DNA of 64,000 nt from the NCBI GenBank assembly GCA_963675565.2, contig CAXXYD010000001.1, positions 1,240,001 through 1,304,000 on the forward strand, in the 5' to 3' direction. Below, piece after piece: positions 17,395 through 25,845 of the stretch. This stretch comes from JARRKU01 sp963675565. GTDB taxonomy: Bacteria > Desulfobacterota > Desulfobacteria > Desulfobacterales > Desulfosarcinaceae. Within the stretch, counting starts at the first letter, position 1. Every line of letters starts with the position of its first letter. The notes beneath the pieces are model-generated. The model made no database searches. It was not told the DNA's origin and saw only the letters and a program-made list of their open reading frames with translations. A program made the position numbers and the translations under genes.

Positions 17395-18492
17395 ATGAAT
17401 CACCCAGCACACCCTCACTCACCCGGCCACGGCCATGGAGAAGACGATACCCCCGCCCTGAGGCTGGTGGCCTGGGAAACCACCCGCAACTGCAACCTTA
17501 ATTGCGTGCACTGCCGCGCCGCAGCCACTTGCGGTCCCTATTCCGGCGAGCTGGATACAAAGTCGGCCTTTACCCTTTTGGACCAGATCGCCGAGGTCGC
17601 CAAGCCCATCATCATCCTCACCGGCGGCGAGCCTTTGCTCCGCAAAGATATTTTCGACATCGCCAAATACGGCAATAACAAGGGAATGCGCATGGTCATG
17701 GCCCCCAACGGCACCCTGGTAACCCCTGAAATGGCCCGCAAAATGGCCGATTCCGGCATTCAGCGCATCAGTATCAGCCTCGATGGTTCCACTGCCGAAA
17801 GCCACGACAAATTCCGGGGCGTCCAAGGCGCTTACCAGGGTGCCCTTAAGGGAATTGAAAATGCCAAAGCGGCCGGTATCGATTTTCAAATCAATACCAC
17901 CATCACCAAAACCAACCTGGCGCAAATTCCCAAAATTCTGGAACTGGCCGAGTCACTGGGTGCGGTGGCCCATCATATTTTTCTGCTGGTTCCCACCGGA
18001 CGCGGCAAGTATATTGTGGATCAGGAAATCGATGCCCGCGAATATGAGGCAACGTTGAACTGGTTCTATGACCAGCGGGACAAAACATCCCTTCAGCTCA
18101 AAGCCACCTGCGCCCCGCACTACTACCGCATCCTGCGCCAGCGTGCCCGCGAGGACGGCCGGAGTGTCACGTTTGAATCCCATGGACTGGATGCAGTCAC
18201 CCGAGGTTGTCTGGCGGGAACCGGATTCTGCTTCATCTCCCACCGCGGTATCGTTCAGCCTTGCGGTTTCCTGGATTTGAATTGCGGTGATATCACCCGG
18301 CAAAGCTTCGGCGAAATTTGGCGCCACTCAAATCACTTTCGCAAGCTTCGCAATTTCGGCCAGCTCAAAGACAAGTGCGGTTATTGCGAATACCATCGGG
18401 TATGCGGCGGCTGCCGCGCCAGGGCATATGAAGCCACCGGTGATTATATGGCCGAAGAGCCGCTGTGCCTGTATCAGCCGGAGAAAAAATAA
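17395..18492 (+). CDS. ahbD: AhbD, haem synthase (radical SAM Fe-coproporphyrin III decarboxylase)
   Basis: A 365-residue radical SAM enzyme. A His-rich N-terminus (HPAHPHSPGHGHG) precedes TRNCNLNCVHCRA with C33, C37 and C40, SAM-binding LTGGEPLL, and a C-terminal SPASM domain with GCLAGTGFCFISHRG, QPCGFLDLNCGD and CGYCEYHRVCGGCRARAY. AhbD oxidatively decarboxylates the two propionates of Fe-coproporphyrin III to vinyls, the last step of the siroheme-dependent haem route. It is flanked on both sides by identical long palindromes, so the gene may have its own transcriptional unit or may have been rearranged with them. The His-rich leader is unusual and could bind metal. Confidence 0.93.
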   Translation: MNHPAHPHSPGHGHGEDDTPALRLVAWETTRNCNLNCVHCRAAATCGPYSGELDTKSAFTLLDQIAEVAKPIIILTGGEPLLRKDIFDIAKYGNNKGMRMVMAPNGTLVTPEMARKMADSGIQRISISLDGSTAESHDKFRGVQGAYQGALKGIENAKAAGIDFQINTTITKTNLAQIPKILELAESLGAVAHHIFLLVPTGRGKYIVDQEIDAREYEATLNWFYDQRDKTSLQLKATCAPHYYRILRQRAREDGRSVTFESHGLDAVTRGCLAGTGFCFISHRGIVQPCGFLDLNCGDITRQSFGEIWRHSNHFRKLRNFGQLKDKCGYCEYHRVCGGCRARAYEATGDYMAEEPLCLYQPEKK

Positions 18493-18534
18493 ATCGGCAA
18501 AGATCCGTTCAAGAAGACCCGGCAAGGGGTTGTC

Positions 18535-18595
18535 GGGGACGTATATCAGTTTATAAGTTAATCTTCGATTAACTTATAAACTGATATACGTCCCC
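18535..18595. repeat. Perfect 29-bp-arm palindrome, copy 2
   Basis: Left arm 18535-18563 and right arm 18567-18595, loop TTC. All 61 bases match the core of copy 1 (17264-17324). It starts 42 bases after the ahbD stop. Like copy 1 it follows a gene end on the + strand, so it could act as a terminator or mRNA-stabilising hairpin, or be a REP/MITE-like mobile palindrome. Confidence 0.97.
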
Positions 18596-18736
18596 TCTGC
18601 TTCGCGCGATCCTGATCTTAAATGTAAGCCAAAAGACAGCATCCATCATTAAAAATTTCTTGTTCTGTTGTAAATCCAAATGTTATAGATAGATATAGCG
18701 GTTCACAACTGCCACCCCAAACTAAAAGGCGTTCGG

Positions 18737-19342
18737 ATGAATATCGAATCTTTGATGGTGCCCAAACCGATAACCGTTACTGTGCATACCCGGATCGAGG
18801 AAGCACTGGAATTGATGAAAATCAATTCCATCCGCCACCTGCCGGTGGTCGACAGCAAAAAACATCTCAGAGGCCTGCTCACCCTGGCTGACCTGAAACA
18901 GGCGCTTTTGCCCTCCATGCTGGCTGATTTAACACTTCAAGATATGATGATCCGGAAACCGATGACCGTTTCACCTCAGGATGACATCGAAATCGCCGCT
19001 CGAATTATCTATCAATATAAGATCAGTGGGCTGCCGGTGATCCAGGGGCGCCGCCTGGTGGGCATTATTACCGATTCGGATATTCTGCATGCCTTTATCG
19101 AAATGATGGGCATATTGTCCGGCTGCGAACGTATCGATCTGACCACGGGAAAGGACCCGGCGGATCTTAATCGCGCCATAAAAATCATTCACGACCAGGG
19201 CGGCGATATCATTAACGTGGGCATGACCGCCCAGCAGACCGCCAACCGGACATACTATTTCCGGCTGACCTCCTGCGACACGCAGCCCATATCGGATGCA
19301 CTGGAATCTGCAGGATTCCGGGTACACACGGCGGTGCATTAA
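18737..19342 (+). CDS. CBS-pair and ACT-like domain protein (AcuB-like)
   Basis: A 201-residue protein. Two CBS motifs (about residues 7-60 and 70-125; MVPKPITVTVHTRIEEAL and MIRKPMTVSPQDDIEIAA) are followed by an ACT-like fold (VGMTAQQTANRTYYFRLT). CBS pairs bind adenosyl ligands and ACT domains bind amino acids; this order is seen in AcuB proteins. The partner it regulates is not apparent. It stands alone after the haem operon, 245 bases past ahbD; a weak promoter (TTGTTC at 18660, TTATAG at 18683) may drive it. Confidence 0.8.
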   Translation: MNIESLMVPKPITVTVHTRIEEALELMKINSIRHLPVVDSKKHLRGLLTLADLKQALLPSMLADLTLQDMMIRKPMTVSPQDDIEIAARIIYQYKISGLPVIQGRRLVGIITDSDILHAFIEMMGILSGCERIDLTTGKDPADLNRAIKIIHDQGGDIINVGMTAQQTANRTYYFRLTSCDTQPISDALESAGFRVHTAVH

Positions 19343-19412
19343 CCGCTGCCGATGAAATGCCGCAAACATTCCCCAGCCCGACGTCATAAGCGCTAATCCG
19401 CTGTCCATCCCC

Positions 19413-19440
19413 TTGACAATTTTATGATTTTATGGATATT
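19413..19440 (+). promoter_or_regulatory. Probable sigma-70 promoter of the AMIN-PilZ-MinD operon
   Basis: Perfect TTGACA at 19413-19418, 16-base spacer, GATATT at 19435-19440 as a modest -10. Located about 85 bases before the first gene of the operon. Confidence 0.5.
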
Positions 19441-19525
19441 TTCAGCATCGCATCATAATGGTCGCGATAATACTCCAGAATGGAACCAATACCCGTGCGG
19501 ATGCTGAACAAAGCGGTTTTTACCC

Positions 19526-20467
19526 ATGATCCGATTTAATTGCAGATACATGCCCCACCGACCGCTTGCAGGTATTTGTGTTTTGATGGCGCTCTGGATC
19601 GTACCTGCCGGCGCTTCCAACCTGAAAGACATTCGAATTGGTGAATATGAAGGCTTTACCCGAATCGTGTTCGAACTCGATTCGCCCGTTTCCAGCCAGA
19701 ATATTAATCCCCAGGAATCCGGACAGCTCGTGGTCACGCTGAACCAGACGGTTCCGCGACTGGTTCGCAAAATACCTGTGGAGCGTAGCAGGCATGTGCG
19801 CAGCATTCAATTCTGGCAGCGCCGGGACCACCTGTCGACCAGTTTCCAGTTGGATTATGATCATTTCCGGTTTGAATACTTCCCCCTGACAGACCCGCCG
19901 CGGTTGGCCCTGGACGTCTACCCGCTGGTTGTCCAACCCAAACCGGCGGTTGCGGTGGAAACCCGGCAGGATGAGTCGCAAATCAAGACCTTGCGGGAAT
20001 CCACCCTCCTGCCGTCCGTGGATGGCGGACGCGAGATATTCGACCAGACGGACCCTTCGACCGCGGATTCCGCCAGGGATTCTGCCGCTGTCGCACAAAT
20101 CAAAGATAAAACTCCGCCGGACACTGAAAAGGGGTCGGCCCCCGCTGAACGACCGGCTTCCCTCGACATTCAAAGCAGCACCCAAACCTCCCGACCAACG
20201 CCGCAAGTACGGTATGTCGAGAATGTCGACCCCGGACCGGCAAAAAAAGCGCAAACCAACGGCCTTCAATTTTACCTGGTGATCATTCTGGTCGCCATTA
20301 CCATCGGTATACTTGCCCTGCTGTTAATCATGCTGCTGTCCAAGCGCCGCTGGACCGATGAGAAAAAGGAAATGAACGTCAACGAATTCCTGAAAAACCA
20401 GGACAAACGAATTGCCTCGCTCAATGCGCGCATTAATGAACAGCTCAAGCGTTATGAGGAGGCGTAG
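19526..20467 (+). CDS. Exported AMIN-domain-like protein with C-terminal transmembrane anchor
   Basis: A 313-residue protein. A signal peptide (PLAGICVLMALWIVPAGASN) leads to ~110 residues resembling the AMIN fold (LKDIRIGEYEGFTRIVFELD ... RLALDVYPLVV), which in PilQ and AmiC binds peptidoglycan or targets proteins to the envelope. Then comes a low-complexity Pro/Ser/Asp stretch (about 140-235), a transmembrane helix (FYLVIILVAITIGILALLLI) and a charged cytoplasmic tail. It starts an operon with a coiled-coil protein, a PilZ protein and a MinD-like ATPase, spaced by 2-18 bases. That suggests an envelope scaffold linked to a c-di-GMP-controlled surface structure; this is inference. Confidence 0.7.
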   Translation: MIRFNCRYMPHRPLAGICVLMALWIVPAGASNLKDIRIGEYEGFTRIVFELDSPVSSQNINPQESGQLVVTLNQTVPRLVRKIPVERSRHVRSIQFWQRRDHLSTSFQLDYDHFRFEYFPLTDPPRLALDVYPLVVQPKPAVAVETRQDESQIKTLRESTLLPSVDGGREIFDQTDPSTADSARDSAAVAQIKDKTPPDTEKGSAPAERPASLDIQSSTQTSRPTPQVRYVENVDPGPAKKAQTNGLQFYLVIILVAITIGILALLLIMLLSKRRWTDEKKEMNVNEFLKNQDKRIASLNARINEQLKRYEEA

Positions 20468-20469
20468 CG

Positions 20470-20787
20470 ATGAACATGGCTGAAGGCTCCCCGATTGAGT
20501 GGAATATTGGCCTTTCCGAAGAGGAAAAAAACGATCTGGAAGAGATGATCGACCAATTCCAGAAAGAGCGATCCGGAACCCGCGCAATTGCCGATTTCGA
20601 TGCGATCCAGCAGCAGATCGATACCATCAACCAAAGGCTGGCCAACTTGTCCAATATGTTTCTGAACCTGGATCGACGGATCAAACCGTTGTATGAAACC
20701 ATCCGTCTGACCTATCAGAAAAGTGAAATACTCAACCAGCGTATCAATGCGCTCATTGACTCTATCCGTATGGGAGAACCGCTGTAA
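20470..20787 (+). CDS. Small coiled-coil protein of unknown function
   Basis: A 105-residue, acidic, almost entirely helical protein with heptad-like patterns (EEEKNDLEEMIDQFQKE; QQQIDTINQRLANLSNMFLN). No family recognised. It begins two bases after the preceding stop and ends one base before the next start, so it is translated together with the AMIN and PilZ proteins and is probably a structural partner of one of them. Confidence 0.75.
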   Translation: MNMAEGSPIEWNIGLSEEEKNDLEEMIDQFQKERSGTRAIADFDAIQQQIDTINQRLANLSNMFLNLDRRIKPLYETIRLTYQKSEILNQRINALIDSIRMGEPL

Positions 20788-20788
20788 C

Positions 20789-21985
20789 ATGAAAATAGCA
20801 ATGAACCTTCCACAAGATCACCAGTACAGCATCATGCAGCGAATTCTCGATGGCACCCTGACCATTGAATCCATAGAAGAATTCCGCGAAGTTCTGGACA
20901 TATACCCTGAAGATCCGATTTTAAGGCGCAAATTTGCCGACTTGCTCCTTGAAAAAAGTCAACTGGACCAAGCCATATCCGCTTTTGACCGCGCGGCCGA
21001 ACTTTTTATCCAACAGGGAATGAATTTGCAGGCCATCGTAGCCAAGATACTTCAATGGAGCATTCAAAAACCGACCCACCAGCAGGGACGCAGCTTTCAT
21101 GCCCGATTGCGGGATGAAGGTGCTCAGCACACCCCGCTGCAGCGGTTCTGGGCCAGTATGAGCTATACCGAGCTGGTAACCATCATGTTGCGCCTGGTCC
21201 GTGTTCGCCTGATGACGGGAGAAAAAATCGCATGCGTCGACGATCCGGCCAATGAAATTTATTTCGTGGTCTCAGGTACATTGGCAGAAACCTGGTCACC
21301 CGAATGCCAGATAGAAGCATCCAAGGCAGGAATTGAAACCGAGCCGATTTTGCTGGGTGCCAACGACATTTTCGGAAATATCTTCCCTCTTGACCAACCC
21401 ACCGTGTCCTACACGGATATTGTTGCGGTCACCGATGTGGAACTGGTCAAAATTGCAAAGCCGGTATTGCGGGAGGCATGCCAAACCTATCGCCACATCG
21501 AACAACAACTCCGGGAGATCTATAAGCCGGACAATGTCGACAAATGCGACCGCGCCTGGCAAACCGTTCGCCGGACCGTTCGCTACGGTCTGCCCACCAA
21601 GGTCGAAATTTCCAGCAACCCATCGCGTCAGGGCGAAAGCCAATGGCAGCATACGGGCATTGCCGTGGACTTGTCGCTGGGAGGGCTATGCATTGATCTG
21701 GGGCCCCGGGCAAATGTGCAACGCGGTATCAAGAAGGGCCAGCGGATAGACCTGTCGCTGGACCTGCTCAACGAAGTGGCCATCCTCGACCTGTCCGGAA
21801 AGATCGTCTGGTATCGCAATCAAAAAACGGAAAAAGGTGAATCGACGGTTATCGGCATACGGCTTGACCAACTGAATACGACAGATCGAGAACTGCTGAC
21901 GGAATATTGCGCCGGAAGCGTGGGGGAGCAGAATCTATTGTGGAGTCTATGGGATTCTCTGGTTAAAACGAACCATACAGATTAA
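20789..21985 (+). CDS. cNMP-binding-fold and PilZ domain protein with TPR-like N-terminus
   Basis: The start is the ATG at 20789, one base after the previous stop. The 398-residue protein has an N-terminal helical TPR-like region (YPEDPILRRKFADLLLEKSQ), a central cyclic-nucleotide-binding-type beta barrel (about 140-235; DDPANEIYFVVSGTLAE, DIFGNIFPL), and a C-terminal PilZ domain with the Arg pair in RRTVRYGLPTKVEI and the DLSLGGLCIDLG box that contacts c-di-GMP. It thus probably responds to c-di-GMP and perhaps a second ligand, although cNMP phosphate-binding residues are not obvious. Its operon partners are a MinD-like ATPase and envelope proteins. Confidence 0.8.
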   Translation: MKIAMNLPQDHQYSIMQRILDGTLTIESIEEFREVLDIYPEDPILRRKFADLLLEKSQLDQAISAFDRAAELFIQQGMNLQAIVAKILQWSIQKPTHQQGRSFHARLRDEGAQHTPLQRFWASMSYTELVTIMLRLVRVRLMTGEKIACVDDPANEIYFVVSGTLAETWSPECQIEASKAGIETEPILLGANDIFGNIFPLDQPTVSYTDIVAVTDVELVKIAKPVLREACQTYRHIEQQLREIYKPDNVDKCDRAWQTVRRTVRYGLPTKVEISSNPSRQGESQWQHTGIAVDLSLGGLCIDLGPRANVQRGIKKGQRIDLSLDLLNEVAILDLSGKIVWYRNQKTEKGESTVIGIRLDQLNTTDRELLTEYCAGSVGEQNLLWSLWDSLVKTNHTD

Positions 21986-22003
21986 CCAATCGGAAGGTAT
22001 CCA

Positions 22004-22954
22004 GTGAACCATAACACGAATCGCAAATCGACCCATTCACCTGAAATATGGGCTGTCGGGGGCGGCAAGGGTGGTGTGGGCAAAAGTATGGTCAGTATAC
22101 TGCTGGCTTCCGCACTGGCCCAGCAGGAGCAAAAAACCATTCTCATCGACGCCGATCTGGGTGGTGCGAACCTGCATACCATGATGGGTATCAAAACACC
22201 GGTGCGGACACTGAATGATTTTATCACCAGGAAATATCATTCACTGGATGAAATCTGTATTCAAACCGCGCAGAAGAATCTTCAACTGATTTGCGGCGCC
22301 AGCGAAATCCTCTCATTGGCAAACCCGCAGTACGCCCAGAAAAACAAAATCGTCCAGGGACTGACCAATTTGCCGGCAGATCATGTCATCCTCGACCTGG
22401 GTGCCGGGACATCCTACAATGTGCTCGATTTTTTCCTGATCGCCGACCACCCCATTGTGGTGGTCACCCCGCAACCCATATCCATTCAGAACGCGTATGG
22501 CTTCATTCGCAATTCTATCTACCGCAAAATCAGCCGGATTGCCGGACAGCAGCCATCGCTGCAGAACCTGATTAAAACGGCCATGGACCCCAAAAACGAC
22601 AGCCAGATGCGAACCATCCACGATCTTTTCGATGCGGTATCCAAAGAATTTAATGTTGAATTGGCCAACCAGATCAAAATGGCCGTGTTCAGCATCCGCC
22701 CGTGGCTGATCACCAACACGGCCCGGGAGGAGCGAGACCGAAACGCCGGCCGGATCATCCAACTGGTGGCCGAAAAATACCTCACCATCCGGGCAGAAGA
22801 GCTGGGCGCCATCTACTATGACCCCATGGTCGAAAAGATGGTATCGCAAATGCGACCAGTGTCCCTGCTCCCCCCGGAAAGCTCTTCCAGACGCGATGCC
22901 GCCCGAATCGTTCAACGGCTGTTCAACCGTCAAAACAACACGGTGACAGGGTAA
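22004..22954 (+). CDS. MinD/FlhG-family ATPase
   Basis: A 316-residue P-loop ATPase with deviant Walker A GGKGGVGKSM, switch I-type ILIDADLGGANLH, and VILDLGAGTSYNVLDFF as Walker B region. This places it in the MinD/ParA superfamily, closest in look to FlhG-like proteins that position polar structures. No MinE or MinC is nearby. It is the last gene of the AMIN/PilZ operon, 18 bases behind the PilZ gene. A role in placing an envelope or surface machine is an inference from family and context. Confidence 0.85.
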   Translation: MNHNTNRKSTHSPEIWAVGGGKGGVGKSMVSILLASALAQQEQKTILIDADLGGANLHTMMGIKTPVRTLNDFITRKYHSLDEICIQTAQKNLQLICGASEILSLANPQYAQKNKIVQGLTNLPADHVILDLGAGTSYNVLDFFLIADHPIVVVTPQPISIQNAYGFIRNSIYRKISRIAGQQPSLQNLIKTAMDPKNDSQMRTIHDLFDAVSKEFNVELANQIKMAVFSIRPWLITNTAREERDRNAGRIIQLVAEKYLTIRAEELGAIYYDPMVEKMVSQMRPVSLLPPESSSRRDAARIVQRLFNRQNNTVTG

Positions 22955-23075
22955 TCATCAGCTTTTCGCGCAGTGGCGCGTTGACACTCGTCTTTCGGGT
23001 TTCGGACAGCGCCAACCATAAAGCTCAATAGCCGTTGATTTAAAAGCAATACATGAAAGAATATCGCAAGGGGTT

Positions 23076-23660
23076 CTATCGGGAGGACTGACGGACCAGT
23101 GCATCGAGAATGTCCCTCTGGTAGTGGCTGATATTCTCATATTGCACGCCAATACCATCCGGATACAGGCGGGTTACCCGCCCTTTTGTTTTAAACGGCA
23201 GCATGGCCTCTGAATCGGAAATGCTGAAGCACAAGGCAATCTCCTGGCCCACCTTGAACACATCCGTTGTCTCTATAAATACACCGCAGGCGCTGATGTC
23301 ACGAATACAGCTGCGGTAAGCTTTGTTGCCGGAGGCAAAATCAACCATGATATAGCATGCCAGCCGCGGGTATTCGCGAACCCATTTGAAATCCAGATGC
23401 TTGAAATGACGCAGACGCTGCAAAAGGGTGTCTTTGTCCAGTTGATTGATCAAAATGAATATCCGGGCGATAATCATCTGGCGACGCATCTCGGGCGCCT
23501 CGTCCGGTCGTTGGGCCTGTGCCTTGGCTTCATCGCTAAATTTTTTATTTTCAAGCAGATGTAGAAGCTCAAGAAGCTTGGGGGCATCCATTTTGTATAT
23601 CGAAACCGATAATCTTGCAACGATGGTGTGTTTTTCAATTTGATCACCAGATTTGGCCAT
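23076..23660 (-). CDS. PilZ domain protein
   Basis: The start is the ATG at 23660 behind GGGGGAG; the frame upstream to 23723 is unlikely to be used. The 194-residue protein has a helical N-terminal half (KLLELLHLLENKKFSDEAK) and a C-terminal PilZ-type domain (YPRLACYIMVDF, RDISACGVFIE, GRVTRLYPDGIGVQYENIS). The usual RxxxR is reduced to a single R, while D-I-S-A-C-G-V-F matches the D/NxSxxG box, so c-di-GMP binding is plausible but may be altered. It is convergent with the MinD operon and divergent from the Roadblock-MglA operon. Confidence 0.75.
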   Translation of the reverse strand: MAKSGDQIEKHTIVARLSVSIYKMDAPKLLELLHLLENKKFSDEAKAQAQRPDEAPEMRRQMIIARIFILINQLDKDTLLQRLRHFKHLDFKWVREYPRLACYIMVDFASGNKAYRSCIRDISACGVFIETTDVFKVGQEIALCFSISDSEAMLPFKTKGRVTRLYPDGIGVQYENISHYQRDILDALVRQSSR

Positions 23661-23826
23661 AATCAGACTCCCCCGCGGCAATAATACCGAATTTAGCCAA
23701 TGGTAACGGATCGCAATCCTCAATGCATGGTATTTTTACTATATATCGCATAGTTGGCCAATAAGGCAAGACTCCTTTGCAATGAGTCCGATATCCTGTC
23801 GGCACCCCCCCATTGCACCTTTTTAT

Positions 23827-23855
23827 TTGACACCCCTGCTTCAATTCTCTATACT
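23827..23855 (+). promoter_or_regulatory. Strong sigma-70 promoter for the Roadblock-MglA operon
   Basis: Perfect TTGACA (23827-23832), 17-base spacer, TATACT (23850-23855). The predicted transcript starts near 23862, about 205 bases before the first gene. Confidence 0.72.
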
Positions 23856-23861
23856 CCATTG

Positions 23862-24060
23862 AACTAAAAGGATTTTCTGTACATTTCACCAGATTACTGC
23901 AAAAGTTCAAATGCGCTCATGATATTCGGCAACAGGTCGCCGTTGGGTAAGCAACCCGTTGCGATGGAGTTTGCGGTCAGTTAAACATTAACATCAGGGT
24001 AAGCAGGTGTGGCAAGCATGCCTTACCCCTTTGGAAAAACAAACTTATTTCCATAGGAGG
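23862..24060 (+). other. Long, structured 5' leader of the Roadblock-MglA operon
   Basis: About 200 transcribed bases precede the first start codon. They hold nested inverted repeats: GCAAC/GTTGC enclosing GTTGGGTAAGCAAC (about 23927-23971), and GGGTAAG (23997-24003) pairing with CTTACCC (24022-24028). GGGTAAG occurs twice. I do not recognise a known riboswitch; it could be a regulatory leader or only a long UTR. Confidence 0.4.
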
Positions 24061-24067
24061 AGAATCG

Positions 24068-24472
24068 TTGTCCTACATACTCGATCAAGAACAGCTGGAT
24101 GGTATCGAAGAAGTTCTGCAAAAGGACTTGATGGATCTGGGACTAAAGTGTGTCATACTCATCGATATGGCAGGCAATATCATCGCGAACCTGGACAATG
24201 GCCAAGTGGGACATGATGTCTATTCTTTAGCTGCTCTGGCTGCCGGTAATTTCGGCGCGGTCTGTGCAATGGCAGCAATCATCGGCGAAGATGACTTTGC
24301 ATTGCTGTTTCACAAAGGGAAAAGCGAAAATATCCACTTCAGCAAAGTCATGGATGACTTCCTTCTGGTAACCATCTTCGGCAATGACGTATCTTTAGGT
24401 TATCTTCGATTGAAAGTCGATGAATCCATCGGCAAGATTACAACAATCTTTGAGAAAACCAAAAAGATATAA
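24068..24472 (+). CDS. Roadblock/LC7 domain protein (MglB-like)
   Basis: A 134-residue single-domain Roadblock protein: LKCVILIDMAGNIIANLD, SLAALAAGNFGAVCAMAA and DFLLVTIFGNDVSLGYLRL fit the alternating beta/alpha dimer fold. Such proteins are regulators, often GTPase-activating, of MglA-type small GTPases, and an MglA gene follows 65 bases later. The start is a TTG at 24068 behind a strong GGAGGAG (24056-24062), a weak codon with a strong binding site. Confidence 0.88.
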   Translation: MSYILDQEQLDGIEEVLQKDLMDLGLKCVILIDMAGNIIANLDNGQVGHDVYSLAALAAGNFGAVCAMAAIIGEDDFALLFHKGKSENIHFSKVMDDFLLVTIFGNDVSLGYLRLKVDESIGKITTIFEKTKKI

Positions 24473-24537
24473 AGATATTTCAAGTCAGGCTTAATGCCGG
24501 ATAAGCAAGCCCAACGATGGAACGAGGGATGCCCTGA

Positions 24538-25146
24538 GTGGCTGTCATACATATTCGCAATAAAGAAGTACAGATTAAGATTGTCTACGTTGGCCCCGGC
24601 CGGGGGGGAAAGACAACGAATCTGGAATTTATCTTCGGAAAAATTCGCCACCGCATTTTGTCCGATATGGTCAGCATCAAAACACATGGTGACAGGACCC
24701 TGTTTTTTGACTTCTTACCATTTGAACTCGGCCAGATACAGGGATACAAAATCAAGACACAGCTTTACACCGTGCCCGGTCAGGTCAAATACAATGCGAC
24801 GCGCAAACTGGTTTTGAAAGGTGTCGACGGCATCGTTTTCGTCGCCGACTCGATGGTCGTGATGCGTGATAAAAATATAACCGCCCTGAAGAACCTGGAA
24901 GAAAATTTGGCTTATTATGACATCGATTTGTATGACGGTTTTCCGGTTATCCTGCAATACAACAAGCGGGATCTGGGCGATTCAGGTATCCCGCTGATGG
25001 ATGTTCAAACCATGAACGACGAATTGAACGCAAAACTTCAGGTGCCATTTTTTGCGGCAAGTGCGACCCGGGGCGACAACGTTATCGCTACCGTAAAAAA
25101 GGCCATATCCACAACCATTGTTTCGCTGCAGGATCAATTCGCATAG
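24538..25146 (+). CDS. MglA-type small GTPase
   Basis: A 202-residue Ras-like GTPase: G1 GPGRGGKT, G3 TVPGQ (bacterial MglA-type variant of DxxGQ), and G4 NKRD. Switch-region and C-terminal helices are complete. In other bacteria MglA with MglB sets cell polarity for pili, gliding or chemosensory clusters; here the Roadblock protein upstream is the likely regulator and a coiled-coil protein downstream the likely effector. The start appears to be GTG at 24538 giving MAVIHIRNKEV. A polar role together with the nearby chemosensory operon is inference. Confidence 0.92.
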   Translation: MAVIHIRNKEVQIKIVYVGPGRGGKTTNLEFIFGKIRHRILSDMVSIKTHGDRTLFFDFLPFELGQIQGYKIKTQLYTVPGQVKYNATRKLVLKGVDGIVFVADSMVVMRDKNITALKNLEENLAYYDIDLYDGFPVILQYNKRDLGDSGIPLMDVQTMNDELNAKLQVPFFAASATRGDNVIATVKKAISTTIVSLQDQFA

Positions 25147-25156
25147 GAGGTCTGCA

Positions 25157-25783
25157 TTGAATAATCAAACAAGAGAGAATCTGGTCAATGACATTGAGAA
25201 TCGGTTGGATGATTTTTTCGATGAAGGCCTGAACGAGCCATCTGTCAAACCTGAAAAGGTATCCCTGCAAAAGCTCAAATCCATTATCTTGTCAATCGAT
25301 TGGGAGATTACAGAGGCATGCCTGGATGATCTTGCCGGCGAAACCACTGCTTTGATGCCCCGGTTCGAAAACGATCGTCTTTCGCATACGTTATTGCGCA
25401 TGCTTCGCGCTGTTGGCGAATATATTCGCAAACGAAAAGCCCGATCCCACCCGGATGCCATCAAAAGGATCATGTCAGTATTCAACAGCCTTGAACAAAT
25501 CACCTCCGAAAACCAGCCGGACGAGGGCCTGAAAAAAATTATTGTCGCCAAAGAAATTGCCGCATTCAAAAAGCTGAAAGAAAACGTGGGCGCACAGCAG
25601 AAATCTTCAGGCCAGGCGGTCAAAGCGACAGATAATTCAGAGGACGGCGACCACTTTGTCGATCACCACAAATTGGAAGCAGCCGTGAGTGCTGTCGAAA
25701 AACGCCTCAATTCCCAGGTCACCGAACTCAAGGCCCAATTGAAGACGCTGCAGGATGAATTGGACCTCCTTCGCAGCCGGTAG
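25157..25783 (+). CDS. Coiled-coil protein of unknown function in the MglA operon
   Basis: The start is a TTG at 25157 preceded by GGAGG (25146-25150); the longer frame from 25118 overlaps mglA. The 208-residue protein is charged and helical: an N-terminal part (LKSIILSIDWEITEACLDDL), a middle helical domain (MLRAVGEYIRKRKARSHPDA) and a C-terminal coiled coil (EKRLNSQVTELKAQLKTLQD). No catalytic motif. Being third in a Roadblock-GTPase operon, it is a candidate GTPase effector or cluster scaffold. Confidence 0.7.
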   Translation: MNNQTRENLVNDIENRLDDFFDEGLNEPSVKPEKVSLQKLKSIILSIDWEITEACLDDLAGETTALMPRFENDRLSHTLLRMLRAVGEYIRKRKARSHPDAIKRIMSVFNSLEQITSENQPDEGLKKIIVAKEIAAFKKLKENVGAQQKSSGQAVKATDNSEDGDHFVDHHKLEAAVSAVEKRLNSQVTELKAQLKTLQDELDLLRSR

Positions 25784-25845
25784 GCCAACAGCCGGCATCA
25801 GCGGCGATTTGGCCGATGGTCTGTGCAGAAGGGGCAAGGATCGCC

